Assembly: GCF_004001065.1 (NCBI RefSeq)
Contig: NZ_BIML01000003.1
Location: 186,001 to 250,000 of the forward strand
Direction: 5' to 3'
DNA: 64,000 nucleotides
Source: Paenibacillus xylaniclasticus
Lineage (GTDB): Bacteria; Bacillota; Bacilli; Paenibacillales; Paenibacillaceae
The notes under the pieces are model-generated. The model saw only the letters and a program-made list of their open reading frames with translations. It was not told where the DNA came from and made no database searches. The position numbers were made by a program, and so were the translations under genes. Positions 8,702 through 17,088 of this stretch are shown here, in pieces (the stretch's first letter is position 1; each line of letters starts with the position of its first letter).

Positions 8702-10081
8702 TTAAGCTTGGATGTTGTTTTGAGCTTTTTTCATTTGCTCAGGATAACCATACGTGCCATGCTCGCTCAAGTCAAGACCGATAATCTCTTGTTCCTCCGT
8801 AACACGAAGACCCATAACCACTTTCATAATGCCAAGTACGATGAACGAAGCGACGAGTACATATGCACCGCAGACGACAACCGATTCAATTTGCACCCAC
8901 AGTTGGTGCCAGTTGCCCGTGTCAATCAGGCCGCCTACGCCAACGCCTGCTTTATTAGCCAGCTCTTCTGTTGCGAAGATACCGTTTGCCAGCGTACCCC
9001 ATACACCTGCAGCGCCGTGTACCGACAGAGCAAAGATTGGATCATCGATGCGAAGCTTCTCAAACAATTTAGCAGAGAAGAAGACGAGTACGCCTGCTAC
9101 TAGACCGATCACAACGGCTGCCCAAGGATCTACGAATGCACAGGATGCCGTAATGGCAACCAGACCAGCAAGCGCGCCGTTAAGCGTTGTCGTAATGTCG
9201 GCTTTGCCGGATACAGCCCACGAGATTAACAATGCAGCAACTGTACCAGCGCCTGCGCCGAGCATCGTGTTGAATGCAACGAAGCCGAAGAAGCCGTCAC
9301 CTACGCCCAAAGCACTACCTGCATTGAATCCGAACCAGCCGACCCACAGCAGGAGCACCGACAAAGCGCTGAATACTTGGTTATGACCGAGAATTTCGTT
9401 CGCAGAACCATCTTTGTTGAATTTACCGATCCGCGGCTTCAGCATGATCGTCGCCGCCATTGCAGCAAGTGCACCGGTTAAGTGAACGACAGTGGAGCCA
9501 GCAAAGTCTTGTGCGCCGTCTTGCGCGAGCCAGCCGCCGCCCCATACCCAGTGTGCGATAACAGGATAAATAACGATCGTGAACAGTACCGTAAATACAA
9601 GGTATACGGACAATTTAGCACGTTCCGCGAAGCCGCCCCATGCGATCGACAACGAGATCGTCGCGAATGCGAGCTGGAACAGGAAGAACGTCGTACTCGG
9701 ATAAGCGTCGCTTTCAGTTGCAGCGTTCTCCGGACTGTAGAAGAAATCGCCCCAGCCGATAAACTTGCTCAAGCCGCTGCTAATATCGGCGCCGCCGTTG
9801 AAGATTCCGTAGCCGAAAGCCCAATAGATGAGTGTACATAGACCAACCGTGAAAATCGTTTTGCCGGCCACGTGACCAGCATTTTTCATTCGAGTCGAAC
9901 CAGTTTCAAGCAGGATAAACCCGCCTTGCATTAGAAAGACGAGTACGAACGCAACGACGATCCACAATGAGTTCAACCCCATGTTCAGCATGGAGGTCGA
10001 TGGAGCCTCATCTGCTGCGAATGCCATTGCCGGGAAGAGCAAGAGTAAGGCACTAACCGATAGTAATAATTTCTTAACCAC
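8702..10081 (-). CDS. amtB: Ammonium transporter, Amt family
   Basis: Membrane channel for ammonium uptake. The product has a cleavable-looking signal peptide ending AMAFA (about residues 1-22) and eleven predicted membrane helices, with family motifs MQGGFILLETGSTRMKN, GGFAERAKLS, and the pore His residues in HLTGALAAM and VHGAAGVWGTLANG. I place the start at the GTG at 10081 because AAGGGAG lies 8 nt upstream; the frame is open to 10192 but the extra residues lie across the promoter. No glnK (P-II) gene is adjacent. A TTGTCA-N17-TATAAT promoter and two GlnR/TnrA-type boxes upstream suggest nitrogen control. Confidence 0.95.
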   Translation of the reverse strand: MVKKLLLSVSALLLLFPAMAFAADEAPSTSMLNMGLNSLWIVVAFVLVFLMQGGFILLETGSTRMKNAGHVAGKTIFTVGLCTLIYWAFGYGIFNGGADISSGLSKFIGWGDFFYSPENAATESDAYPSTTFFLFQLAFATISLSIAWGGFAERAKLSVYLVFTVLFTIVIYPVIAHWVWGGGWLAQDGAQDFAGSTVVHLTGALAAMAATIMLKPRIGKFNKDGSANEILGHNQVFSALSVLLLWVGWFGFNAGSALGVGDGFFGFVAFNTMLGAGAGTVAALLISWAVSGKADITTTLNGALAGLVAITASCAFVDPWAAVVIGLVAGVLVFFSAKLFEKLRIDDPIFALSVHGAAGVWGTLANGIFATEELANKAGVGVGGLIDTGNWHQLWVQIESVVVCGAYVLVASFIVLGIMKVVMGLRVTEEQEIIGLDLSEHGTYGYPEQMKKAQNNIQA

Positions 10082-10098
10082 AACGACCACTCCCTTAA

Positions 10099-10115
10099 TG
10101 TCATGTATTCTAACA
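10099..10115. promoter_or_regulatory. GlnR/TnrA-type box, downstream of the amtB transcription start
   Basis: TGTCATGTATTCTAACA matches the TGTNA-N7-TNACA consensus at every fixed base and is read equally on both strands. It lies between the predicted amtB -10 box and the start codon, centred about +23, a position expected to repress. Confidence 0.65.
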
Positions 10116-10136
10116 TTTGGCGAAAATCTTACTGTC

Positions 10137-10165
10137 ATTATAGTAAGGAAATCTGATTTTGACAA
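10137..10165 (-). promoter_or_regulatory. Sigma-A promoter of amtB
   Basis: On the minus strand, TTGTCA, 17 nt and a perfect TATAAT. Predicted transcript start near 10130, leaving a leader of about 50 nt. Confidence 0.75.
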
Positions 10166-10224
10166 TACGTTTTTTACATAAAACACTGACATAAGCGAAC
10201 AATCGTTATCCGAACGCTATTTTA

Positions 10225-10241
10225 TGTAACATAAGTTTACG
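10225..10241. promoter_or_regulatory. Second GlnR/TnrA-type box, upstream of amtB promoter
   Basis: TGTAACATAAGTTTACG matches TGTNA-N7-TNACA except the last base. It is centred about 100 bp upstream of the predicted amtB start, an activating position, and lies in the divergent region shared with the MerR gene. Confidence 0.5.
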
Positions 10242-10378
10242 TACAAGGTTTGCCTGTACATTTGATATGGATTGGCAGAAGTCTGTATCTTTTGTAAGGG
10301 AAATACAGAGGTATTAACTACCTTCTGTTCGTTTCGACTTTAATTTTTTACAATTTGCGTAACTTAAAAGTATGACGT

Positions 10379-10408
10379 TTGACTGTATGGTTCCTTACCC
10401 GTTATCAT
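10379..10408 (+). promoter_or_regulatory. Candidate sigma-A promoter of the MerR gene
   Basis: TTGACT (5 of 6), 18 nt, TATCAT (5 of 6), 42 nt before the GTG start. Confidence 0.55.
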
Positions 10409-10449
10409 AAATATAGGCAATTAGGATGTGAAAGAAAGAAGGTGCGAAT

Positions 10450-10890
10450 GTGGCAGAGCAATCATTGTACCGCATCGGAGAGTTGGCTAAACGAGCGAAC
10501 GTCAGCCCTAGAACGATCGATTACTACACTTCGCTTGGTCTTATTGAAGCTGTACGCCGTTCAGACAAAAATTACCGCCTCTATAGCGATGAAACCCTCA
10601 TACGTCTCAAACGTATTGAACAAATGAAGACCGACAAGCTGTCGCTCGACGAAATTAAGCGCACGCTTCAAGTATGGGACCGAGTATCACCGGAGGAGCA
10701 AGTGTCTCAGAAGCTAAGCGAGCTGCAGAAGCAGCTGGTCAAGCTGGAGAAAGAAGTGAAGGAGCTCGAACCGGTCATTGACCAATTGAAGCCGCGGCAA
10801 GCCAATCGGTTATATACCCGACTGCTACCACAGACGGCAGCATGTATTGAAGCACTCATGCTGATTATGAACAAGAGCAATATTATGTAG
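10450..10890 (+). CDS. MerR family transcriptional regulator
   Basis: DNA-binding regulator of 146 aa. The N-terminal winged helix-turn-helix (YRIGELAKRANVSPRTIDYYTSLGLI, first 30 residues) is a clear MerR domain, followed by a long coiled coil (about residues 80-125) for dimerisation and a short C-terminal tail. No Cys-based metal site is seen. It is not GlnR or TnrA, whose recognition helix carries a different sequence. The GTG at 10450 is 7 nt after AGAAGG. The yugP-like peptidase gene follows 51 bp downstream on the same strand, so the two may form one unit. Effector unknown. Confidence 0.85.
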   Translation: MAEQSLYRIGELAKRANVSPRTIDYYTSLGLIEAVRRSDKNYRLYSDETLIRLKRIEQMKTDKLSLDEIKRTLQVWDRVSPEEQVSQKLSELQKQLVKLEKEVKELEPVIDQLKPRQANRLYTRLLPQTAACIEALMLIMNKSNIM

Positions 10891-10941
10891 CTTCTTTACA
10901 ATCGGGTATACAAACACTCTTCGTATGGAGGGAACACAACT

Positions 10942-11631
10942 ATGTTATTATTTCACCCGATGGATTTTTTAATTTTGATCGCTTTTGCCGTATCACTCTG
11001 GGCACAATTCCGCGTTCGAAGTACGTTCAACCGTTGGTCGAAGGTACCTGTTACAAGCGGAATGAGCGGCTATGATGCCGCCCGCCGCATGCTCGACGCG
11101 AACGGATTGTACAACGTGCCAATCGAACCTGTTCGGGGCACGTTATCTGACCATTATGATCCCATTCACCGCGTTGTAAGATTATCCGAATCGGTATATT
11201 ACGAACGTTCCATCTCGGCTGTATCGGTCGCCTGCCACGAGGTAGGACACGCGATTCAGCACCATAAGCGATATCCGATGCTGACGCTTCGCCACCGGAT
11301 GTTTCCAATCGTCAACTTTGCTTCCGGACTGGCACCGTTTCTCCTAATCGCAGGCTTTCTGTTCCAGGCAACAGGCTTGATTGGAATTGGCATCATCTTT
11401 TTCGCCGCAGCGGTAGCTTTCCAGCTCGTAACGCTTCCAGTCGAGTTCAACGCAAGCAGCCGAGCCCGTGATTTAATGATTGCCGAAGGCTTTATTCGCA
11501 ACGACGAGGAACGAGGCGTCGCCAAAGTGCTTAACGCAGCCGCACTAACCTATGTAGCTGCTGCACTCATCTCTTTGTTAGAGCTTGTGAAGTACATTCT
11601 GATCTTCACATCGTCTAACAACGACGACTAA
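10942..11631 (+). CDS. yugP: YugP-type membrane zinc metallopeptidase
   Basis: Membrane-embedded neutral zinc metallopeptidase family (Zn_peptidase_2). The 229-aa protein has an N-terminal membrane segment, the zinc motif HEVGH at residues 99-103 followed by AIQHH, and three further hydrophobic segments (about 118-137, 138-160, 200-222). Length and the DHYDPIHRVVRLSESVY block match the YugP family. Function in Bacillus is unknown. GGAGGG lies 9 nt before the ATG. Confidence 0.88.
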   Translation: MLLFHPMDFLILIAFAVSLWAQFRVRSTFNRWSKVPVTSGMSGYDAARRMLDANGLYNVPIEPVRGTLSDHYDPIHRVVRLSESVYYERSISAVSVACHEVGHAIQHHKRYPMLTLRHRMFPIVNFASGLAPFLLIAGFLFQATGLIGIGIIFFAAAVAFQLVTLPVEFNASSRARDLMIAEGFIRNDEERGVAKVLNAAALTYVAAALISLLELVKYILIFTSSNNDD

Positions 11632-11640
11632 TTCATAGGC

Positions 11641-11910
11641 TGACCCCCTTTAGTTAGGGCGAAGGTAGACCCTACTTCTAACCCCCTACTCAAGGGGGTT
11701 AATTACGTTTATGCGAGAAAATGCGATAGCTTTCTACCCCCTTTACGTCGTCTAACTAGTAAGCTCGTTACGGGCTGTAACGAAGCTCAACTTTCTAGTT
11801 GTATTTAAATTTATCCATATGCAAATGAGGAATAAAAAAAGACTGTACCTTCTCAGGGATATCGCACGACGTTAGAAGCTCACTTGAATTTGCAACGAAC
11901 CCAAATTCAA
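11641..11910. other. Structured intergenic region without a gene
   Basis: This 386-bp gap between yugP and the LysR gene holds no convincing gene but many inverted repeats: 11651-11680 (GTTAG..CTAAC with an inner GAAG-TAG stem), 11680-11700 (AACCCCCT/AGGGGGTT), 11754-11800 (AACTAG..CTAGTT around GCTCGTTAC/GTAACGA) and 11884-11910 (TTGAATTTG/CAAATTCAA). ACCCCCT occurs at 11643, 11681 and 11736 while its partner AGGGGGT occurs once (11693), so alternative pairings are possible. The 11680-11700 hairpin may terminate yugP, but its T tract is weak. Confidence 0.5.
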
Positions 11911-11938
11911 AGTTGACCATTTGCGGAGAGGAGTTGAA

Positions 11939-11991
11939 GAAAAAGAGGCGGTCCTTAAAGCCTGTTTTCACAGACCTTCTGGACAGCCTCC
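11939..11991 (-). terminator. Terminator of the LysR gene, member of a repeated hairpin family
   Basis: On the minus strand GGAGGCTGTCC pairs with GGACCGCCTC, then TTTTTC. It ends the LysR transcript 27 nt past its stop. The loop region (CCAGAAGGT..GTGAAAAC) is shared with the hairpin at 51800-51855. Confidence 0.7.
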
Positions 11992-12017
11992 ACACTAACG
12001 GTTCCGGTTAAAACCTA

Positions 12018-12923
12018 TTACATCTTATCCTGCATACCGTTATTGAAATAGTCAATCAAGAAGCTACGGAACACTTTTGCAACGAGCGGCAGCTTTTCAT
12101 TCGTCCGGTGAATGAGGCCAATCGTACGTGTAACACTCGGTGACCTGAGCTTCACCTTCGCCGGCTGCAACGGTCCTGTCTGACGAAGTGCCATCTCCGG
12201 AAGCAAGCTGACGCCCATCCCTGCCGCGACAAGCCCACGAATCGTATCCGTCTCCTCGCCCTCAAATCCGATCTTCGGCGTGAAGCCTGCCTCATGACAA
12301 GCTTCCCAGACGATTGGACGAAGAGAATAGCCTTCACTAAACATCACGAACGTCTCGTCCTTCAGCTCCGCAAGATCGATCTCCTCGCGGCTTGCAAGCG
12401 CATGATTTTGCGGCAATATTGCGTACAGCGACTCCGTTAGCAGCACTTCTCCACAGACTGCTTGGTGATCATCCGGGAATGGCGAGATGAACGCCAGATC
12501 GATATCGCCCTGCACCATATCCCGGAGCAGACTCGGGTACATCCCCTGCTTGAAACGGAATTGTACTTTGGGATGCTGCTTACGGAATGCTGCTACTACT
12601 TGCGGGACGAGCGACATACCTAGACTATGCGGAAAGCCTAAACGAATTTCTCCTCTTTCCGGATCCATAAATTCATGAATCTCAATAACGGCACGCTCGA
12701 TATCGTCCAAAATGACTTCCGCGCGCTTTAGAAACAACTGACCGGCAGGCGTTAACTGTAAATTGCGGCCTTTCTGCAGAAACAGCTTGACGCCAAGCTC
12801 CTCCTCCAGCTGATGGATTTGTCTGCTGACAGCAGATTGCGCGACATGAAGCTCTTCGGCCGCTTGCGTCACATGCTCTTTCTTGGCCACTTTAACAAAG
12901 TAGTATAACTGACGAAGTTCCAT
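12018..12923 (-). CDS. LysR family regulator, GltC-like
   Basis: A 301-aa LysR regulator: N-terminal helix-turn-helix (MELRQLYYFVKVAKKEHVTQAAEELHVAQSAVSRQI) and a periplasmic-binding-protein-like effector domain from about residue 90. It resembles Bacillus GltC, activator of glutamate synthase, along its whole length (HVAQSAVSRQI, DPERGEIRLGFPHSLG, GLVAAGMGVSLLPE). The gltAB target is not in the window, so the glutamate assignment is by family likeness only. Transcribed divergently from tpx, 157 bp apart, so tpx is another possible target. Start is a plain ATG in the expected family position. Confidence 0.88.
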   Translation of the reverse strand: MELRQLYYFVKVAKKEHVTQAAEELHVAQSAVSRQIHQLEEELGVKLFLQKGRNLQLTPAGQLFLKRAEVILDDIERAVIEIHEFMDPERGEIRLGFPHSLGMSLVPQVVAAFRKQHPKVQFRFKQGMYPSLLRDMVQGDIDLAFISPFPDDHQAVCGEVLLTESLYAILPQNHALASREEIDLAELKDETFVMFSEGYSLRPIVWEACHEAGFTPKIGFEGEETDTIRGLVAAGMGVSLLPEMALRQTGPLQPAKVKLRSPSVTRTIGLIHRTNEKLPLVAKVFRSFLIDYFNNGMQDKM

Positions 12924-13006
12924 GGTATGCCGTCAAGTCTCCCCTTCCTTACTTCCGATAACAACATCCCTATTATAGATACGCAGTTCCTCCCTCTTGG
13001 CTTCAA

Positions 13007-13037
13007 TTGGACAAGCCGGAAACAAAACGATTATAAT
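13007..13037 (+). promoter_or_regulatory. Candidate promoter of tpx
   Basis: TTGGACA near 13007-13013 and a perfect TATAAT at 13032-13037, 18-19 nt apart, lie 44 nt before the tpx start. Confidence 0.5.
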
Positions 13038-13080
13038 AATGGGTGGTATCCACCAATTATCCGAGGGAGGAAATAATCAA

Positions 13081-13593
13081 ATGTCTCAAGAACGCAAAGC
13101 AGCCTTTAAAGGAAATCCTATTACGCTTGTAGGCCCAGAGCTTAAAGCAGGTGACCAAGCGCCTGATTTCCAACTTCATAAAAACTTGCTCGAGACGGTG
13201 ACGCTGAATGATTATGCCGGCAAAATTAAACTGATCAGCGTCGTACCATCGATTGACACCGGCGTATGCGACGCGCAAACCCGCCGTTTCAACGAAGAAG
13301 CAAGCAGCCTCGGAGACAATGTAGTCATCCTTACCGTCAGTGTCGATCTTCCATTCGCACAAGCACGCTGGTGCGGCGCTGCAGGCGTCGATCGTGTCGT
13401 ACTGCTCTCCGATTACAAATCGCATAGCTTCGGTGAGGCATATGGTGTCTATATTAAAGAATTCGGACTCGATATGCGTTCAATCTTCGTCGTCGACGCG
13501 AGCAATAAAATCCAATATGTTGAGTACCTGAGCGAAATGACAGAGCATCCGAACTACGAGGCTGCTATTAGCGCCGTAAAATCGCTCCTGTAA
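13081..13593 (+). CDS. tpx: Thiol peroxidase (atypical 2-Cys peroxiredoxin)
   Basis: Reduces hydrogen peroxide and alkyl hydroperoxides using thioredoxin. The 170-aa protein matches Tpx in length and in its typical N-terminus ([13 protein letters not shown]). Peroxidatic Cys63 lies in [16 protein letters not shown] and resolving Cys98 in [16 protein letters not shown]. The ATG at 13081 is preceded by GGGAGG; the frame is open upstream to 12997 across the promoter, which rules the longer form out. Single-gene unit with its own terminator. Confidence 0.95.
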   Translation: MSQERKAAFKGNPITLVGPELKAGDQAPDFQLHKNLLETVTLNDYAGKIKLISVVPSIDTGVCDAQTRRFNEEASSLGDNVVILTVSVDLPFAQARWCGAAGVDRVVLLSDYKSHSFGEAYGVYIKEFGLDMRSIFVVDASNKIQYVEYLSEMTEHPNYEAAISAVKSLL

Positions 13594-13610
13594 TGGCCCA
13601 TCTCATAGAC

Positions 13611-13645
13611 AAAGCGAGTGAAGGAGCTTCCTTCCTCGCTTTTTA
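13611..13645 (+). terminator. Terminator of tpx
   Basis: AAGCGAG-T-GAAGGA and TCCTTCCTCGCTT pair, followed by TTTTTAT, 18 nt past the stop codon. Confidence 0.9.
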
Positions 13646-13671
13646 TATGATGTCCAATTCTTGTGTCTGCA

Positions 13672-14067
13672 TTATTGAGTTGGGGTCGTCTTGTAAGCCG
13701 CCAGCTTCTTGTCCAGTATCCGGTAAATAGCTAAAATGACCCGATAGTTCGCCCCAAGGTCGCCCAGTGATCCACGTGACGCCGAATAAATATCGACCGC
13801 ACTTGTCCACGCATTCACACCGATTACCGATACGGTAATGTCCATCGTCCGTCCGGTAACCGTCCGTTTCTCCAATACGATCTCACCGACGTTCGGAACC
13901 TCGTGTATAACCTTGTAGCCTTGAATTTTCTTAAGTGTCGATAAAACCTCGTCCCAAGCTTGCTCTTTAGACAGCGTGTAGTAATGGGATTTCAATAACG
14001 GATCCTTCGCTCTATCCCCTGTTGACTCTTGACTGCGTATCAATCCGATCAAGGTCCGCTTCAACAA
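13672..14067 (-). CDS. DUF1499 family protein
   Basis: A 131-aa protein of unknown function. The C-terminal part (VDIYSASRGSLGDLGANYRVI) carries the DUF1499 signature of a V-D-x-R/Y-S-x-S-R stretch followed by DLGxN. No membrane segment or signal is visible, so it is probably cytoplasmic or peripheral. It is monocistronic, downstream of the probable 6S RNA gene and converging with tpx. Confidence 0.7.
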   Translation of the reverse strand: MLKRTLIGLIRSQESTGDRAKDPLLKSHYYTLSKEQAWDEVLSTLKKIQGYKVIHEVPNVGEIVLEKRTVTGRTMDITVSVIGVNAWTSAVDIYSASRGSLGDLGANYRVILAIYRILDKKLAAYKTTPTQ

Positions 14068-14155
14068 ACGAAATCTCCCCCTCCGACTTCAATGAACACT
14101 AACACCTATAATAACACGATTAGGGCTCATCCGACAAATTATACGTCTTAATATA

Positions 14156-14379
14156 CAAAAAATCCTGGTTCATCATGGAACCAGGATACCCAGTCATTAG
14201 AAACCCGCATATGCCGTCCGACTCACATGTTTCTGAACCCGCTCTCGCAGGTGGGTGACCGCAGGAACGGTTATGAAGTCCCCACGAAGGGGCGTGTCAG
14301 CCGCGTTCCGATTTAGATCTCCCGTGAAACAGCCATTGGTTCAAAACAACGAAGAGCCGTTACGAACACTGCAGGATGT
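14156..14379 (-). ncRNA. ssrS: Probable 6S RNA
   Basis: Regulatory RNA that binds the sigma-A RNA polymerase holoenzyme by mimicking an open promoter. A strong promoter and a terminator (TCCTGGTTC/GAACCAGGA then TTTTTT) bracket about 224 nt with no reading frame. Seen on the minus strand: a GGAAC/GTTCC terminal arm capped by CCCC-TTCGT-GGGG, a central region, and the segment CACCCACCTGC-GAGA-GCGGGTTC, which resembles the 3' side of the 6S central bubble with its small hairpin. The flanking strands can form a long closing stem. It lies between the DUF624 and DUF1499 genes. The identification rests on remembered family features, not on a covariance search; another structured RNA is possible. 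Confidence 0.72.
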
Positions 14380-14385
14380 ATCGTT

Positions 14386-14414
14386 ATTATAGACGTTACA
14401 GCAGCAAAAGTAAA
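14386..14414 (-). promoter_or_regulatory. Promoter of the 6S-like RNA
   Basis: On the minus strand TTTACT, 17 nt, TATAAT. Predicted start near 14379; no reading frame or ribosome site follows. Confidence 0.7.
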
Positions 14415-14428
14415 CGTTCTATTGGGCG

Positions 14429-15220
14429 TTAATTTTTACCGGTAGTTTCTGATTCTCTAGTCCCTACACCCTCGTTAGGCTCTTCCTGCTCCCCTTGTTC
14501 CTCCTGCTCAGCTGCATTCTGCTTATCTTGTTCCAACTGGGCTTGTATCTTCTGATAAATAAAATTAAAGTTCCAGAAAGAGATGTATCCGATTATGCTC
14601 GCCGTAAAGAACGGGAACAAAAATGTAAACTGCAAGCTCACATAGAACACAATAGCGGCCATAAACAATGTACTGATCGAGCGGAACGGCTTGCCGATCG
14701 TAATGAGAATGGAATTTTTCAGCAATTGTATCGTCTTCATGTGATAGTGAACAATCATGGAAAAGAAATTAAACATCGATACGACTAGGATGAACAGGAA
14801 CCCTACGAACAAATAGGAGATGAGTTGCATGTTCGGTTGATCCCAATACACTTTAAAGTCAATGAGAATGATAGCGTAGGCAACCGTATACAGCAGACCG
14901 CCTACCATGCTCTGTACATAATTCTCCTTATAGCCGCGGAAGAACGTCTTGAACAATGGTACGTCAACTTCTCCCATCACCCACTTGCGTGTTACGGTAA
15001 ATAACGCTGCCGTTGCCGGAAAGAGTGTGAATGGCACAAAAACGAGCGAAGTATACAGCATCGACAATTGAACCTCTCCGTCGGTGCTGAAGAAAAGCGC
15101 AGATAAAACGAAAAATAAGAACGGAATCGAGCAAATCGCCCAGAGAATGTTTGTTACCGCAAGACGCATTACCCATTCGGAAATGCGATACATTCCTCCC
15201 ATGAGGCCTTTCATTTCCAT
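14429..15220 (-). CDS. DUF624 (YesL-like) membrane protein
   Basis: Integral membrane protein of 263 aa with about five hydrophobic helices (roughly residues 18-42, 53-76, 105-125, 133-160, 175-205) and a charged C-terminal tail of about 45 residues rich in Glu and Gln, which is longer than usual. YesL-family proteins often accompany carbohydrate ABC transporters or hydrolases, but none is adjacent here. GGAGG lies 7 nt before the ATG. It follows the helicase gene on the same strand, separated by a terminator. Function unknown. Confidence 0.78.
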   Translation of the reverse strand: MEMKGLMGGMYRISEWVMRLAVTNILWAICSIPFLFFVLSALFFSTDGEVQLSMLYTSLVFVPFTLFPATAALFTVTRKWVMGEVDVPLFKTFFRGYKENYVQSMVGGLLYTVAYAIILIDFKVYWDQPNMQLISYLFVGFLFILVVSMFNFFSMIVHYHMKTIQLLKNSILITIGKPFRSISTLFMAAIVFYVSLQFTFLFPFFTASIIGYISFWNFNFIYQKIQAQLEQDKQNAAEQEEQGEQEEPNEGVGTRESETTGKN

Positions 15221-15309
15221 ATCGTTTCCTCCAATTCAGACTTAAGCTTCCCGCGAAAGCGGTACCATAATGATGCTCACATCAGAATCGTACTTCTTCA
15301 AGCTATAAG

Positions 15310-15360
15310 AAAGACCGGTGGCTGGCTACGCCAGCGGCGCAGCCCAATCCCCCGGTCTTG
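15310..15360 (-). terminator. Terminator of the DEAD-box helicase gene
   Basis: On the minus strand AAGACCGG pairs with CCGGTCTT around an inner GCTGGC/GCCAGC stem, followed by TCTT. It starts 5 nt past the stop. Confidence 0.75.
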
Positions 15361-15365
15361 TTGTC

Positions 15366-16952
15366 TTATTGGTTTACGAAATCTTCAGATGCTTGATATT
15401 TGCGGCGCGGCTCGCCGGAGCGCTCGCTCCGTCCTTCGCCGCTGCGACCCCGGCTGCCTTCGCCGCGATTACCGCCGTAGCTGCGTCCGCTGCCGTATCC
15501 ACCGCGACCGCCTTCGCTGCGATTACCGCCGCGATAGCCGCCCTCACGGCTGCCACTGCTGCGATTGCCGCCAAACGAACCGCCAGGATAACGGCGTCCG
15601 CTTGAGCGAACGTCTGGACGGCGCTTCTTCGCACGAATCGGATCTTCCGGTGTCAGCTCGATCGCAACATCCCTCTTCTCACCCGTGAGCAGCTTAATCG
15701 CTGCTGCGAGAAGATTAACGGAATCATATTGCTCAAGCAAATGTATCGCAATCCCTTTATATTCTTGGAAGTCATTGTTCTGAACATTCTCGATCAGACG
15801 CTCAGCCGTTACGCGCTGCTTGCCTTCAATTGCTTCTGCAATGCTAGGGAGCGGCTTACGCGTAATCTTATGACGTGTTACACGCTCGATAAAGTGCAGA
15901 TGATCGATCTCACGAGGCGTTACGAATGACCAAGCTGTACCCTCCTTGCCTGCACGACCCGTACGACCGATACGGTGTACGTAGCTTTCCGGATCCTGCG
16001 GTAGGTCGAAGTTAATAACGTGCGTAACACCCGATACGTCGAGACCGCGTGCTGCAACGTCTGTCGCGACGAGTACGTCGATGCTGCCGTCGCGGAATTT
16101 GCGCATCACATTGTCACGCTGGTTCTGTGACAGGTCGCCATGCAAGCCTTCTGCCGAATATCCACGCTTCTGAAGCGCTTCGCTCAGCTCGTCTACCCGA
16201 CGCTTCGTGCGTCCGAAGATGATAGCAAGCTCTGGCGACTCCATATCGATTAGGCGGCTGAGCGCTTCGAACTTCTGGCGTTCATGTACTTCGATATAAG
16301 CCTGGTCGATTAGTGGAGCGCTGACTTGCTTCGGAATAACCGATACATGCTCTGGATTGCGCAGGAACGTCTGAGCAAGGCGTTGGATGTTCGGCGGCAT
16401 CGTTGCCGAGAACAGCATCGTCTGGCGTTCTTCCGGCACCATACTGAGAATGGTCGTAATATCTTCCATGAAGCCCATATCGAGCATCTCATCCGCTTCA
16501 TCAAGCACGACGGTCTTAACGTCGTTCAGCTTAATCGTCTTACGGTTAATATGGTCGAGGAGACGGCCAGGCGTACCGATAATAATCTGCGGATGCTTCT
16601 TAAGCGCACGAATCTGACGTCCAATTTCTTGGCCGCCGTAAATTGGCAGCGTCCGAAGTCCTTTGTAACGTGTTAATTTACCAATCTCATCCGCTACTTG
16701 AATCGCAAGCTCGCGAGTTGGTGTCATAATGAGGGCTACGATCCGATCTTCGCTTGTCGGAATTTTGTTAATTAACGGAATACCGAAAGCAGCTGTTTTA
16801 CCTGTGCCCGTTTGCGCTTGGCCAATCAGGTCGCTACCGGTCAACGCAATAGGAATTGATTTGGATTGGATCGGGGTTGCTTCCTCGAATCCAAGCTCCG
16901 TAATGGCCTGAAGCACTTTCGGCTCCAGTCCGAATTCAGCAAATGTTTTCAA
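15366..16952 (-). CDS. cshA: DEAD-box ATP-dependent RNA helicase, CshA-like
   Basis: RNA helicase for cold-shock RNA unwinding, ribosome assembly and the RNA degradosome. The 528-aa protein has the Q motif ([13 protein letters not shown]), Walker A AQTGTGKT (about residues 45-52), DEAD, SAT, and [14 protein letters not shown] basic C-terminal tail from about residue 445 is rich in Arg and Gly (repeated GGYRGGNRS-like units) and probably binds RNA. The start is TTG at 16952, set by MKTFAEFGL, which is the family N-terminus, with AGGAG 11 nt upstream; no better ATG exists. CshB or DeaD paralogues are alternatives, but the length and tail fit CshA best. Confidence 0.92.
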   Translation of the reverse strand: MKTFAEFGLEPKVLQAITELGFEEATPIQSKSIPIALTGSDLIGQAQTGTGKTAAFGIPLINKIPTSEDRIVALIMTPTRELAIQVADEIGKLTRYKGLRTLPIYGGQEIGRQIRALKKHPQIIIGTPGRLLDHINRKTIKLNDVKTVVLDEADEMLDMGFMEDITTILSMVPEERQTMLFSATMPPNIQRLAQTFLRNPEHVSVIPKQVSAPLIDQAYIEVHERQKFEALSRLIDMESPELAIIFGRTKRRVDELSEALQKRGYSAEGLHGDLSQNQRDNVMRKFRDGSIDVLVATDVAARGLDVSGVTHVINFDLPQDPESYVHRIGRTGRAGKEGTAWSFVTPREIDHLHFIERVTRHKITRKPLPSIAEAIEGKQRVTAERLIENVQNNDFQEYKGIAIHLLEQYDSVNLLAAAIKLLTGEKRDVAIELTPEDPIRAKKRRPDVRSSGRRYPGGSFGGNRSSGSREGGYRGGNRSEGGRGGYGSGRSYGGNRGEGSRGRSGEGRSERSGEPRRKYQASEDFVNQ

Positions 16953-17088
16953 ACTTCTTCAAACTCCTTCTATCTTCAGCCTACTTAAAAATATCCAGTT
17001 CATTATAACACACCTTGAACAACGAATACCACAAGCGCCGATTGGAAGGATTTGTTGAAATTGTGTCAGAAACGTTTCGTGAAGCTCA

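Noticed and set aside
8754-9386. 210-aa plus-strand open frame inside amtB
   Set aside because: Antisense to a well-conserved transporter; Thr/Pro/Ala-rich composition expected from the complementary strand.
11795-11995. Minus-strand open frame of 66 aa after the LysR gene
   Set aside because: No ribosome site and it overlaps the LysR terminator and an inverted repeat.
15318-15688. Ala-rich open frames antisense to the helicase C-terminus
   Set aside because: Shadow of the Arg/Gly-rich tail codons; the helicase frame is clearly the real one.
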